DNA from: Actinomycetes bacterium
GTDB lineage: Bacteria; Actinomycetota; Actinomycetes; Propionibacteriales; Nocardioidaceae
Direction: 5' to 3'
DNA: 64,000 nt
NCBI GenBank assembly: GCA_023417775.1
Contig: JAEZEJ010000031.1
Location: 1 to 64,000 of the forward strand
Shown: piece after piece, positions 34,627 to 45,069 of the stretch
Position numbering within the stretch: the first letter of the stretch is position 1
How the letters are laid out: each line of letters opens with the position of its first letter
Position numbers and translations under genes: made by a program
The notes under the pieces: model-generated
The model's input: only the letters and a program-made list of their open reading frames with translations
Told to the model about the DNA's origin: nothing
Databases searched by the model: none

Positions 34627-35706
34627 TCACCGCGATTCCTTCGAGACCCGCTCGACCTCGGCCGCGATGTCCTCGTTGTAGGCCTCCACGAAGCTGTTGT
34701 CCACATATTCGTCGGCGGGGAGCGCCTCGGGCAGCAGATCGTTGTCGGCCAGGAAGGCCGCCGTGACATCGGTGCGGTCCTGCGGCGTATCGCCGAAGCC
34801 CGACTGCGCGCTGCCCTCGGGGTCGAACTGCTCCAGGGTGAACTTCAAGATGGCCAGGTCCCGCTCGCGGCCCTCGCCATCGGATCGCGCATTGGGGAAC
34901 TCGTCGTAGAACATGTCGAGGGCCTCCTCGAGATTGTCCTTGGCCCAGACCTGGGCGACCGCCCCGGCTCGTCCCAGCTTCTCCAGGGCGTCGCTCTTGT
35001 TCTCGATCGCATCGCCGCTGGCGTACTGGACGAAGTCGAGCAGCTGGTCGGCCTCGGGGAACACATCGCGGATGACCCGCAGATCGGTGCCGCCGAGCTG
35101 GATGGACTGATAGGCGGCGTCCCAGAGATACAGCCCGTCGACCTTGCCCGAGCTGAGGGCGCTCGCCGCCTGCGCGCCGACGCCGACGGCGACGAACTCC
35201 ACGTCATCGCTGAGCCCCGCCTCGGCCGCCATGGCCTGCGCCTCGGGAAGACGCGAGGAGGACAGCGACGCGACGCCGATGGTGGTGCCCGCGAGATCGT
35301 CCGGGGACTCGATGGCGCTGTCGGGGAGCACCGCCAGGCCCGATCCGTACTCGGGGATGATGTTGTAGGTGATGGTGATGTCGACATCCTTGTTGATGGC
35401 CGCCATCACCGAGGACGGGTTGCCCTGACCGAGATCGGCCTCGCCGGCCTGGACGAGCTGGATGGCGACCGCCGAGCCCGCCGTGGGCTGGTAGTCCACG
35501 TCGATGCCGTAGTCCTCGAACAGCCCGAGGCCCTTCGGGATGGCGTACATGACGGCCTCCTCGCCCGGGTATGGCGCCTCGTGGCCCATGGCGACGACGA
35601 TGCTCTCGTTCTCACCCTCGCCCGATGAGCCGCCGCAGGCGGGCAGGGCGAGGACGGCCGTCATCGCGACGGCGGTCGAGCAGGTGACTTTGGACAATGC
35701 GTTCAT
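34627..35706 (-). CDS. ABC transporter substrate-binding lipoprotein (NitT/TauT, NMT1-like)
   Basis: A 359-residue solute-binding protein with a lipoprotein signal peptide; the lipobox LPAC places the lipidated Cys at residue 24. It is an NMT1/THI5-SsuA-like fold: GEADLGQGNPSSVM, TIGVASLSSSRLPEAQ and a hinge. Substrates in this family include sulfonates, pyrimidine precursors, riboflavin and aromatic acids; enzymes in this operon suggest an organic acid. It has a 26-bp gap to the permease gene upstream. Confidence 0.88.
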   Translation of the reverse strand: MNALSKVTCSTAVAMTAVLALPACGGSSGEGENESIVVAMGHEAPYPGEEAVMYAIPKGLGLFEDYGIDVDYQPTAGSAVAIQLVQAGEADLGQGNPSSVMAAINKDVDITITYNIIPEYGSGLAVLPDSAIESPDDLAGTTIGVASLSSSRLPEAQAMAAEAGLSDDVEFVAVGVGAQAASALSSGKVDGLYLWDAAYQSIQLGGTDLRVIRDVFPEADQLLDFVQYASGDAIENKSDALEKLGRAGAVAQVWAKDNLEEALDMFYDEFPNARSDGEGRERDLAILKFTLEQFDPEGSAQSGFGDTPQDRTDVTAAFLADNDLLPEALPADEYVDNSFVEAYNEDIAAEVERVSKESR

Positions 35707-35732
35707 GGATCTGACTCCTGAGGGGGACGGGT

Positions 35733-36578
35733 TTAAGCGCCGCTGGAGACGGCGTGGACCTGGGTCCAGAAGACGACGCGCTTCTGGACCATGACGAGGA
35801 TGAGATGCAGCAGGAACCCGATGATCGAGAGCAGGATCAGCACCGCGAAGGATCCGGCGATGTCCAGCACCGAGTTGAAGATGAGGATCTGATTGCCGAG
35901 TCCGGCGCGTGAGCCCATGAACTCACCGACCACGGCACCGAGCAGGGAGAGCACGATCGCCGCGTCCAGCCCGGCGAAGATGTACGGGAGCGCCGAGGGC
36001 AGCTTCACGCGGCGGAAGGCCTCGAAGCGTCCCGCGCCCATCGCGCGGATCATGTCGATCCGCTGGTGATCGGTGTTCTGCAGCCCCTCGATCGTGTTGA
36101 CGATGACCGGGAAGAAGGCCACCGTCACCGCGACGATCACCTTGCTGGTCATGCCGAAGCCGAACCAGATGACCAGCAGCGGCGCGAGCGCGATCTTGGG
36201 CACCGTCTGGAAGGCGACGATGTAGGGATAGACGGCCCGCCGCACCCAGCGGATCTCGGCCACCAGCGCCCCCAGGGTGATGCCGAGGACCGCCGCGATG
36301 GCGAAGCCGAGGACCGTCTCGGTGAGGGTGTAGCCGAGATTGGGCAGGAAGGTGCCGTACACGATGCCGTCGTAGAGCTTGACGGCGATGAGCGATGGCG
36401 GCGGCAGGACGATCGCCGAGATATCGGCGATCCGCACGACCGCCTCCCAGCCGCCCACCACGACGACGAAGGTCCCGATGACGGCGATCCAGTCACCCGA
36501 CCCCTTGGTCGAGCGGCGTCGCTTGCGCGGCGCTTCCTCGCGGGTCTGGGCGGCGACGGTGGCAGTGTCGACGGACAT
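35733..36578 (-). CDS. ABC transporter permease (NitT/TauT family)
   Basis: The 281-residue SsuC/TauC-type permease with six transmembrane helices. The EAA-like cytoplasmic loop appears as MGAGRFEAFRRVKLPSALPYIFAGL region. It has an unusual basic N-terminal tail (KRRRSTKG). The start is ATG 36578 with AAAGGAGGG about 8 nt upstream, the strongest ribosome site in the operon; the longer open frame is antisense-like noise. It overlaps the ATPase stop. Confidence 0.88.
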   Translation of the reverse strand: MSVDTATVAAQTREEAPRKRRRSTKGSGDWIAVIGTFVVVVGGWEAVVRIADISAIVLPPPSLIAVKLYDGIVYGTFLPNLGYTLTETVLGFAIAAVLGITLGALVAEIRWVRRAVYPYIVAFQTVPKIALAPLLVIWFGFGMTSKVIVAVTVAFFPVIVNTIEGLQNTDHQRIDMIRAMGAGRFEAFRRVKLPSALPYIFAGLDAAIVLSLLGAVVGEFMGSRAGLGNQILIFNSVLDIAGSFAVLILLSIIGFLLHLILVMVQKRVVFWTQVHAVSSGA

Positions 36579-37396
36579 CAGTCGATCCCTCCTTTGGCGT
36601 TGAGCAGATGGCGGATCTGCGAGGTGAGCTCGGCGAACGCGGGGGTCGCGACATCGTCGAGGGTGCGGCGGCGGGGAAGTTCCACGGTGAAGTCGCCGAC
36701 GATCCGGCCGGGACGTTCCGACATCACCAGGACGCGGTCGCTGAGATAGACCGCCTCCGGGATGGAGTGCGTGATGAAGAAGACCGTCTTGCGCTGTTCG
36801 GCCCAGATGGTCTGCAGATCGTCGTTGAGCTGCTCGCGGGTCAGCGCGTCGAGGGCGCCGAAGGGCTCGTCCATGAGCAGGATCTCCGGGTCCGGCACGA
36901 GCGCCCGCACGATGCCGACGCGTTGCTGCATGCCGCCGGACAGCTCGGACGGATAGCGTGACTCGAAGCCGTCGAGGCCCACCATGGAGAGCAGTTCGCG
37001 GGCTCGCTCCCGGTACTGGTCGACATCGCGCTTCTGCACCCGGATCGGCAGCAGGACGTTGTTGAGGATGGTCAGCCACGGCAACAGCACCGGCTGCTGG
37101 AAGACGACGCCGACGTGGGGGGAGGGGCCGCTCAGCGGCGTGCCGCTGAGGGTGACGTCCCCCTTGCTCTGCCGCAGCAGTCCCGCGAGGATCTTGAGCA
37201 GGGTGCTCTTGCCGCAGCCGGACGGGCCGACGAGGGAGACGAAGGCCTGCTTCGCGACGTCCAGGTCGATCGGGTCGAGGGCCTGCACGGGCTCGCCGCT
37301 CGCCGTGGGGTAGGCGAGGGTCGCCCCGCGGATCGAGATGAGCCGGTCGTCCTCGGACCGGCCGATCTGCGCTGGGTCGGTGGTGGTCACTCTCAT
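36578..37396 (-). CDS. ABC transporter ATP-binding protein (NitT/TauT family)
   Basis: The 272-residue ATPase of the importer. Walker A GPSGCGKSTLLK near residue 57, Q-loop FQQPVLLPW, signature LSGGMQQRVGIVRAL, Walker B LLMDEPFGALD and H-loop THSIPEA are present, with the LxLPWLT style typical of SsuB/TauB. It overlaps the acyl-CoA synthetase gene by 4 bp. Confidence 0.93.
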   Translation of the reverse strand: MRVTTTDPAQIGRSEDDRLISIRGATLAYPTASGEPVQALDPIDLDVAKQAFVSLVGPSGCGKSTLLKILAGLLRQSKGDVTLSGTPLSGPSPHVGVVFQQPVLLPWLTILNNVLLPIRVQKRDVDQYRERARELLSMVGLDGFESRYPSELSGGMQQRVGIVRALVPDPEILLMDEPFGALDALTREQLNDDLQTIWAEQRKTVFFITHSIPEAVYLSDRVLVMSERPGRIVGDFTVELPRRRTLDDVATPAFAELTSQIRHLLNAKGGID

Positions 37397-39501
37397 AACT
37401 CCTCCTTTACGAACAGGGCATCGACCGCGATCGCCCCATCACCATCGGCACACACGAGGACGGGGTTGAGCTCCGCCGCCGCGAGATCTCGTCCACATCG
37501 CGCGGCGAGCCGACCGAACCTCTCGACCAGATCGACGAGCGCCGAGCGGTCCTTGGGCGCCGCACCGCGATAGCCCGCCAGCAGGCGCGCCAGCGGCGAG
37601 GCGTCGATGAGCTCCTCGATGTCCTGTCGCCCGGCCGGGACCGGGGTGGTCGCCGCCGGGCCGGTCAGTTCCGCCAGCACGCCACCCGGAGCGACCGTGA
37701 GCACCAGGCCGACCTGGGGATCCCGCACCACGCCGACGATGCACTCCACGACCTCCGTGTGGACTTGATCTTGGAGCAGGAATCCGTCGATGTCGAGCTC
37801 CGGTGCTCGTTCCCGCACCGTCTCGCGCATGCGCGACATCTCGTCCAGCAGCTGCTCTCGGGACTCGATCGAGGTGACGACGCCGCCGACCTCCGTCTTG
37901 TGCGAGAGGCCCGCCGCCTCCAGCTTCAGCACCACGGGAGGCGTCAACGAGTCCCACGCCTCGGTCGCCTCGGCGGCCGAGGCGACCACCACCGAGACGG
38001 GGGTGGAGACCCCGGCCCCGTCGAGCAGGTCCAGGGCGGGAGCACCGGCGAGGATCGCCCGATCCTCCCAGGGCACGATGCCCTCGTCCTGGTGCTCCTC
38101 GAGCGGTGCGGGATGTTCGCGACCGTGCCACTCCAGCCAGGCGGCGATCGCCGCGAGCGAAGGGCGCGCCCCCGACAGCACCGGGACGCCGCTGCGTGTC
38201 AGCGTGTCGACGACGATCTCATCGGCGGCGCCATTGGTCAGGCTCAGGGCGAGCACCGGGGCACCCGGATCGGCCGAACACTTGGCGAGGACCTCGGCCT
38301 GGTCCCGGTACAGCGACTCCTGTCCGGCCGAGCCCCGCAGGACATTGAGCGCGAGCGCCACGACACCCACCTCGGGATCGGCCTTCAGCAGGTCGAGCGC
38401 CTGCATGGCGATGGCGGGGTCCTCCACCGACGCTCCGGTCAGGTCGAGCGGGTTGGCGACCGTGGCGAATCCCGGGAGGGCCGATGCGAGGGCCTCGCGC
38501 GAGTCGTCTCCCAGGGTGGCGAGCGGGAGTCCGATGTCCTCGGCGAGGTCCGCGAGCAGTCCGGTGCCGCCGCCGGAGATCGAGGTGATCGCGGCGGTCG
38601 GCGCGGAGGGGGTCAGTCCGGCGGAGAAGAGCAGGAGCGTCTCACGGAACTCGTCGAGGTCGCCCACCTGCACCACCTGGCAGCGCCGCAGCAGACCGGC
38701 TAGCGCCGATCCCTGTCCGGCGATGGCGCCGGTGTGCGCGAGGGCGGCCTGCTGGCCGAGCGCGGATCTACCCACCGTGAGGGCGACGACCGGCTTACCC
38801 ATCCGGGCGGCCTCGATGGCCGCGGAGCTGAACTCCTCGACATCGCGCAGTCCCTCGATGAACAGGCCGATGACGCCGACACTCTCGTCGTGGGCCAGCG
38901 CCCGCACATAGCGGCCGAGCCCGACGCCCGCCTCATTGCCGGTGGTGATGAGGTGGCTCAATCCGAGGCCGCGGCCCACGGCCGAGTCCGTCACCGAGTG
39001 CGTCAGGGCACCGGACTGCATGACGAGGGCGATATTGCCGCGGGTGAAGGGATCGACGATCTGGCCGCTGTAGCCCGCGAAGCCGGTCGTCGCGTTGAGG
39101 ATGCCGTAGCAGTTCGGGCCGCAGAGCAGGAATCCGGAGCGGGCGAGCAGATCGTCCAGGCGTCGGCGCTGGCCGGCACCGCTGCCGCCCTCGCCGAAGC
39201 CGCTGGCGATGAGCGATCCCGCCCGGGTGCCCGCGTCGATGAACTGCTCCAGCACGTCCAGGGACCGGTCGGCATCGAGCGCGATCGCCACGAAGTCGCA
39301 GGTCTCCGGCAGCGAGGCGGCATCGGGATACGCCGTCAGCCCGGCGATGGTCGTCTCCCGCGGGTGGACGGGATAGATCCGCGCCGCGGAGCCGAAGCGC
39401 TGCAGGTTCTCGATGATCTGCAGTCCGCGGTTGCCGCGGGGTGAGGCGCCGACGACCGCGATGGATGCCGGATCGAGCAGAGCTCGCAGATCGTCCATCA
39501 T
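37393..39501 (-). CDS. NDP-forming acyl-CoA synthetase (acetate--CoA ligase family)
   Basis: A 702-residue fusion of the alpha and beta parts of ADP-forming acyl-CoA synthetase. The CoA-binding domain (about 1-130) begins with IAVVGASPRGNRGLQ, the ligase-CoA domain contains HTGAIAGQGS, and the C-terminal ATP-grasp (about 480-700) has VVLKLEAAGLSHKTEVGGV. It activates a carboxylic acid with CoA and ATP. The usual phospho-histidine segment reads SISGGGTGLLADLAED. It starts at 39501 with GGAGAG close upstream (ATG 39498 is equally possible). Middle gene of the operon. Confidence 0.87.
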   Translation of the reverse strand: MMDDLRALLDPASIAVVGASPRGNRGLQIIENLQRFGSAARIYPVHPRETTIAGLTAYPDAASLPETCDFVAIALDADRSLDVLEQFIDAGTRAGSLIASGFGEGGSGAGQRRRLDDLLARSGFLLCGPNCYGILNATTGFAGYSGQIVDPFTRGNIALVMQSGALTHSVTDSAVGRGLGLSHLITTGNEAGVGLGRYVRALAHDESVGVIGLFIEGLRDVEEFSSAAIEAARMGKPVVALTVGRSALGQQAALAHTGAIAGQGSALAGLLRRCQVVQVGDLDEFRETLLLFSAGLTPSAPTAAITSISGGGTGLLADLAEDIGLPLATLGDDSREALASALPGFATVANPLDLTGASVEDPAIAMQALDLLKADPEVGVVALALNVLRGSAGQESLYRDQAEVLAKCSADPGAPVLALSLTNGAADEIVVDTLTRSGVPVLSGARPSLAAIAAWLEWHGREHPAPLEEHQDEGIVPWEDRAILAGAPALDLLDGAGVSTPVSVVVASAAEATEAWDSLTPPVVLKLEAAGLSHKTEVGGVVTSIESREQLLDEMSRMRETVRERAPELDIDGFLLQDQVHTEVVECIVGVVRDPQVGLVLTVAPGGVLAELTGPAATTPVPAGRQDIEELIDASPLARLLAGYRGAAPKDRSALVDLVERFGRLAARCGRDLAAAELNPVLVCADGDGAIAVDALFVKEEL

Positions 39502-40310
39502 CGCTCTCCATAGGGCGTGTCCCTCGCCCGGAGGAAGGCACCCATGCCGTCCTCGGCGAGGACCGCCATGATCCGCTCCTTCTCGACGACCCCCTGGGAT
39601 CCGAGCAGGATCGTGTCGATATAGCGGTGGGCGTCCTGGGCGGCCTTGAACCCCTGGATGTCGAGGGTGAGGCGCACGGCGCGCTTGGCGAGGGTGAGCG
39701 CGTACATCGGCGCATTGGCCACCCGCTCCGCGAGACGCTGCGCCTCTCGGCCGAGGTCCTCGGGGGCGACCACGTAGTTGACCAGGCCCACCTCGCGGGC
39801 ACGGGCGGCGTCGAGACGGTCCCCCGTCAGGTAGAGCTCGTTGAATCCCTTGAAGCTCATCAGCCACGGCAGCATGAGCAGCGGCGAGAGAGCGCCGTGC
39901 CGGATCTCGGGCTCGGACAGGAAGGCGGTGTCGGCCGCGATGGTGAGGTCGCCGACCATCGCCAGATTGCAGCCACCGGCGATGGCGCCGCCGTTGAGGG
40001 CGGTGATGACCGGCTTGTCGCAGTACCAGATGCTGCGGATGACATCGGCATTCCCCTTGGTGTGGTCGTCCCACTCCTGGGTGGTCGCCGGGAGTCCGTC
40101 GGCTTCCAGGTCGATGCCCGAGCAGAAGATCCGCGATCCGGCGGCCGTCAGGACGATGACGCGCGTGTCGGCATCGGCCCCGGCGGCGGCGACCGCCGCA
40201 CCGAGTTCGGCGAAGGTCTGCTGCCGCAGGGCGTTGTGCTTCTCCGGGCGATTGATGGTGATCGTGGTGACGCCGTTCTCGAGGGAGACGGTCAGATCGT
40301 CGTAGTGCAT
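39498..40310 (-). CDS. Enoyl-CoA hydratase/isomerase (catabolic operon)
   Basis: A crotonase-fold protein of 270 residues. The oxyanion segment is GGAIAGGCNLAMVGDL; the first catalytic Glu position is Asn here, while the second Glu is kept in LSEPEIRHG. It may therefore act as an isomerase, hydrolase or a ring-processing enzyme rather than a plain hydratase. ATG 40310 has a GGAG about 9 nt upstream. It overlaps the synthetase gene by 4 bp and follows the Ccr-like gene by 34 bp. Confidence 0.86.
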   Translation of the reverse strand: MHYDDLTVSLENGVTTITINRPEKHNALRQQTFAELGAAVAAAGADADTRVIVLTAAGSRIFCSGIDLEADGLPATTQEWDDHTKGNADVIRSIWYCDKPVITALNGGAIAGGCNLAMVGDLTIAADTAFLSEPEIRHGALSPLLMLPWLMSFKGFNELYLTGDRLDAARAREVGLVNYVVAPEDLGREAQRLAERVANAPMYALTLAKRAVRLTLDIQGFKAAQDAHRYIDTILLGSQGVVEKERIMAVLAEDGMGAFLRARDTPYGER

Positions 40311-40344
40311 GTGTGGTGCTCCGTTCAACAGGGGAGGAAGGGGG

Positions 40345-41619
<1,275 letters not shown>

Positions 41620-41674
41620 GGATACTCCTCCATTGCCGCGCACCCTGTGGTGCGCATCACATCATTGAACTGGC

Positions 41675-41792
41675 AACATCAAAGCACGAGTATCACTGGA
41701 AGGAAATGTTATCCGCGTTAATTCTTCACAACAGAACTTTTGATGTTTGACGTGAAACGTTCCGTTAACAGCGACAACATCGGTGTAACGTT
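41675..41792. promoter_or_regulatory. Regulatory region between catabolic operon and iclR
   Basis: A locally AT-rich gap. AACATCAAA (41675-41683) and TTTGATGTT (41739-41747) form an inverted repeat. AACGTTC occurs twice, at 41756-41762 and 41787-41793, 31 bp apart (about three helical turns). The second copy overlaps the iclR -10 element TAACGT (41786-41791). These are candidate IclR operators; which repeat is bound cannot be told. Confidence 0.55.
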
Positions 41793-41797
41793 CTGCT

Positions 41798-42601
41798 ATG
41801 CGATACGTTGAGGGGGACAACCAGCCGCGGCCGCCCTATCTGGTGGAGTCGGCGGAGAACGCGCTGAGGATCCTGCTGTGGCTCCGCAACTCACCGAGGT
41901 TGCGAGTCACCGAGGTGAGCGACCGGCTCGGCGTCGCCCGATCCACGGCCCATCGCCTGCTCTCGACGCTGACCTATCTGGGATTCCTTCGCCACGATCC
42001 GATCAAGCGGGTCTACCTGCCGGGCGAGGTGCTCGTGGAGATCGCCCTCGCCTCGACCGATCACGAGGATCTCCGGCGCGCCAGCATGCCCTATATCGAG
42101 AGGCTCGCGAACGAGCAGGGGTGGACGGTCCACCTGTCGGTCCTCGAAGGCACCGACATCCGCTTCATCGACGGCTGCGAGAGCCCGCGCCCCGTCCGGG
42201 TCAGTGTCCGGATCGGGTCGCGCTCGCCGGCGCACAGCACCAGCAGCGGCAAGGTGCTGCTCGCCAGCCTTCCGCCGCACCACCTCGCCACGCTGTACCC
42301 CGAGGATCCCCCGAAGGTCACCGAGCACACGATCGCGGACCTCGATGAGCTCGAACAGCAGCTGGTCGAGGTGCGGCGGGCCGGCTACGCCACGAATCTG
42401 GGCGAGAACGAGGTGGGACTGCATGCCGCCTCGGTGCCGATCCACCACGACGGGCGGATCGTCGCGGCGATCGCCGCGGCCCGTCCCACGATGGTCGAGG
42501 CTCCCCACGACTTCACCGATATCGTCGAGCGCCTGCACGCCACCGCCGCGGCCATCGAGAGCCAGCTCGAACGACAGAACGGGGACGGCGGCCGAGACTG
42601 A
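41798..42601 (+). CDS. IclR-family transcriptional regulator
   Basis: A 267-residue regulator with an N-terminal winged helix (about 13-75: ALRILLWLRNSPRLRVTEVSDRLGVA then RSTAHRLLSTL) and a C-terminal IclR effector domain (SSGKVLLASLP, GLHAASVPI). It is divergent from the catabolic operon and so is its probable local regulator; IclR proteins act as repressors or activators depending on ligand. TAACGT lies 6 nt before the ATG with no ribosome site. Confidence 0.9.
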   Translation: MRYVEGDNQPRPPYLVESAENALRILLWLRNSPRLRVTEVSDRLGVARSTAHRLLSTLTYLGFLRHDPIKRVYLPGEVLVEIALASTDHEDLRRASMPYIERLANEQGWTVHLSVLEGTDIRFIDGCESPRPVRVSVRIGSRSPAHSTSSGKVLLASLPPHHLATLYPEDPPKVTEHTIADLDELEQQLVEVRRAGYATNLGENEVGLHAASVPIHHDGRIVAAIAAARPTMVEAPHDFTDIVERLHATAAAIESQLERQNGDGGRD

Positions 42602-42607
42602 GGAAGA

Positions 42608-42967
42608 TCAGGCCGAGGGGGCGCGGTCGCGGCGCACACGGTGGGTGGTGCGGCGCTCCGACCAGAAGGAGACGAGCGGGATGCAGGCGAGCAACAGCAC
42701 GCTGACCATGTAGAGCCAGCTCCATCTCTGCCGCAGGGTCAGCTTGGCCACCAGCACCACGAGCACGATGAACAGCAGCCCGTGCAGCTGGTCGATGACC
42801 AGGAAGACACCGGCGTTGTCGTGGAAGAAGCCGTGGTCGGTGGCGAGCTTGCCGAGGAAGCCCGCCATCACGAGGATCAGGTTGATGCCGACGATCGTGG
42901 CCATCACCTGATAGGCCCGGAGGAGCCCGTCCTTCTGCGACACGGTCGTCTGCGGCTCGGAAGTCAC
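42608..42967 (-). CDS. DUF3817 membrane protein
   Basis: A 119-residue protein with three transmembrane helices (VMATIVGINLILVMAGFL, LFIVLVVLVAKLTL region and LYMVSVLLLACIPLVSFW). It belongs to the DUF3817 family, often beside SURF1 or cytochrome genes. The function is unknown. It starts with GTG 42967 in a GTGA overlap with the SURF1 stop. Confidence 0.82.
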   Translation of the reverse strand: MTSEPQTTVSQKDGLLRAYQVMATIVGINLILVMAGFLGKLATDHGFFHDNAGVFLVIDQLHGLLFIVLVVLVAKLTLRQRWSWLYMVSVLLLACIPLVSFWSERRTTHRVRRDRAPSA

Positions 42968-43740
42968 GTCGTCAGCGTATCGCCGCGGTCCAATGCGGCT
43001 CGCGCGGTCTCGACCGATTCGCGGCCCATCCGCCACCACATGAACACCACGAAGCCGCCGAACACCCACCACTGCAATCCATAGCCGAGATTGCGGCCGC
43101 CGGCCGTCCAGGAGACCTCCGGCTCGGGGATGTCCGGTGCGGCGAATCCGGCCGGGACGATCGTCTCGTCCTCGCCGAGGGCGTAGCCGGACCACAGGTC
43201 ATAGGGCAGCTCGTTGATGAGCGCCGGCACGCGCACCGAGCCGATCGTGCGGGTCTCGGGGTCGAAACGGCCCGCGGGGGTGTCGCTGGGCTGGAGGACG
43301 CCGTCGAAGGTCACCGTGCCCAGGGGGACCTCGGGGAAGGAGTCCGGCTCATCGGCCGTCCAGCCGCGCACCACCAGGAGGGCCGAGCCGTCCACCATGA
43401 CCGGAGCGAGGAGCCAGCTGCCCTCGCCCTCACCGGCCTGCTCCTGACCAGTGACCCAGATCTGCTCCTCGGCAGGACGGAACTCGCCCGTGACGGTCAC
43501 CGGTCGGCGCTGCTGCACCGAGGTGAAGACGTCATCGGGCCCCCAGACCTCGTCGAGGGGTGCGGTGGGCACCTCCTGGACATCGGCCCGCTGCTCGGAC
43601 TGCCGGGCGTCGTACACCCCCAGCTGCCACGACCCGGCGACCACGCACACCGCGATCGCGAGGATCGCGAAGGCGTGCAGCCCGATCATCGACGGCCGGA
43701 ACCACAGCCGCCAGGTGGAGAGAGGGCGTTCGCCGGTCAA
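42964..43740 (-). CDS. SURF1-family cytochrome oxidase assembly protein
   Basis: A 258-residue SURF1 protein with an N-terminal (about 18-42) and a C-terminal (about 218-238) membrane helix flanking an extracytoplasmic domain. GSWQLGVYDAR and a terminal GYGLQWWVFGGFVVF segment fit the family. It helps insert haem a into aa3 oxidase, so aerobic respiration is implied. It lies 2 bp after glyA's stop side and may form one unit with DUF3817. Confidence 0.87.
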   Translation of the reverse strand: MTGERPLSTWRLWFRPSMIGLHAFAILAIAVCVVAGSWQLGVYDARQSEQRADVQEVPTAPLDEVWGPDDVFTSVQQRRPVTVTGEFRPAEEQIWVTGQEQAGEGEGSWLLAPVMVDGSALLVVRGWTADEPDSFPEVPLGTVTFDGVLQPSDTPAGRFDPETRTIGSVRVPALINELPYDLWSGYALGEDETIVPAGFAAPDIPEPEVSWTAGGRNLGYGLQWWVFGGFVVFMWWRMGRESVETARAALDRGDTLTT

Positions 43741-43742
43741 GG

Positions 43743-45020
43743 TCAGGCCGTGAAGGGCTTGACGCCGGGGTACAGCGGGAACCGATCGGCGAGGGCCGCG
43801 GTGCGCTTGCGGAGCGCCTCGACGTCGATCTCACCAGGCTGCAGGGCCGCGGCGATGACATCGGCGACCTCGCGGAACTCCTCGGCGGCGAAGCCGCGGG
43901 TGGCCAGCGCCGGGGTGCCGATCCGCAGACCCGAGGTCACCATCGGCGGCCGCGGGTCGTGGGGCACAGCATTGCGGTTCACGGTGATGCCGACCGAGTC
44001 GAGCCGGTCCTCGGCCTGCTGGCCGTCGAGCTCGGAGTCGCGCAGATCCACGAGCACGAGGTGCACATCGGTACCGCCGCTCAGCACCTGGATGCCGGCG
44101 GCCTTGGCGTCATCGGCCAGCAGCCGGTCGGCGAGGATCTTGGCGCCCTCGAGGGTGCGCTGCTGGCGGTCGGCGAAGCCCGGCTCGAGGGCCATCTTGA
44201 AGGCCACGGCCTTGGCTGCGATCACATGCTCCAGGGGGCCGCCCTGCTGGCCCGGGAACACCGCCGAGCGCATCTTCTTGGCGACCTCCTCGTCATTGGT
44301 GAGGATCGCGCCGCCGCGCGGACCGCCGAGGGTCTTGTGGGTGGTCGTGGTCACCAGATGCGCGTGGGGGAGCGGGCTGGGGTGCAGGCCGGCCGCCACG
44401 AGACCGGCGAAGTGGGCCATGTCGACCCACAGCTTGGCGCCGACCTCGTCCGCGATCGCCCGGAAGGCGGCGAAGTCGAGCTGGCGCGGGTAGGCGGACC
44501 AACCCGCGATGATGACCTTGGGGCGGTGCTCCAGCGCGAGCGAGCGGACCTCGTCCATGTCGACCAGGCCGGTCTCGGGCACCACGTGGTACGGGATGAC
44601 GTTGTAGAGACGACCCGAGAAGTTGAGCTTCATGCCGTGGGTGAGGTGACCGCCGTTGGCGAGGTCGAGGCCGAGGATGGTGTCGCCCGCGGAGGCGATG
44701 GCGTGCAGCGCCGCCGCATTGGCGCTGGCGCCCGAGTGCGGCTGCACATTGGCGTACCGGGCGTCGAAGAGCTGCTTGAGCCGGTCGATCGCGATCTGCT
44801 CGACCTGGTCGACGAACTCGCAACCGCCGTAGTACCGCTTGCCGGGGTAACCCTCGGCGTACTTGTTGGTGAGCACGCTGCCCTGCGCCTCGAGGGCGGC
44901 GACGGGCGCGAAGTTCTCCGAGGCGATCATCTCCAGGGTGCTCTGCTGGCGGTTCAGCTCGGCATCCAGGAGCGAGGCGATCTCGGGATCGAAGTCGACG
45001 AGGTGCGCGTCATGGCTCAT
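43743..45020 (-). CDS. glyA: Serine hydroxymethyltransferase
   Basis: A PLP enzyme of 425 residues that converts serine and THF to glycine and methylene-THF. The PLP lysine lies in VTTTTHKTLGGPRGG, with the LNRQQSTLEMIASENF and YAEGYPGKRYYGG motifs near the N-terminus. The start is ATG 45020. There is no ribosome site, but TACTCT (minus strand, 45028-45033) is 7 nt upstream, which suggests a leaderless message. No glycine-riboswitch-like leader fits in the 49-bp gap. Confidence 0.95.
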   Translation of the reverse strand: MSHDAHLVDFDPEIASLLDAELNRQQSTLEMIASENFAPVAALEAQGSVLTNKYAEGYPGKRYYGGCEFVDQVEQIAIDRLKQLFDARYANVQPHSGASANAAALHAIASAGDTILGLDLANGGHLTHGMKLNFSGRLYNVIPYHVVPETGLVDMDEVRSLALEHRPKVIIAGWSAYPRQLDFAAFRAIADEVGAKLWVDMAHFAGLVAAGLHPSPLPHAHLVTTTTHKTLGGPRGGAILTNDEEVAKKMRSAVFPGQQGGPLEHVIAAKAVAFKMALEPGFADRQQRTLEGAKILADRLLADDAKAAGIQVLSGGTDVHLVLVDLRDSELDGQQAEDRLDSVGITVNRNAVPHDPRPPMVTSGLRIGTPALATRGFAAEEFREVADVIAAALQPGEIDVEALRKRTAALADRFPLYPGVKPFTA

Positions 45021-45069
45021 GCCGACAAGAGTATCCGCCGCCGACGAAGCCACGGACTCCAACCTCGTC

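Noticed and set aside
34697..34705. A TTGTCCACA 9-mer identical to the high-GC DnaA box, inside the binding-protein gene.
   Set aside because: It is a single isolated copy in coding sequence, expected by chance at this scale, with no neighbours in phase.
39502..40074. N-terminal extension of the acyl-CoA synthetase frame to 893 residues.
   Set aside because: The extension overlaps the enoyl-CoA hydratase gene almost fully and is Arg/Gly-rich. The CoA-binding domain begins right after ATG 39501, which has a ribosome site.
45021..45069. Glycine riboswitch or other leader before glyA.
   Set aside because: Only 49 bp separate the genes, no conserved structure is visible, and the -10 lies 7 nt from the start codon.
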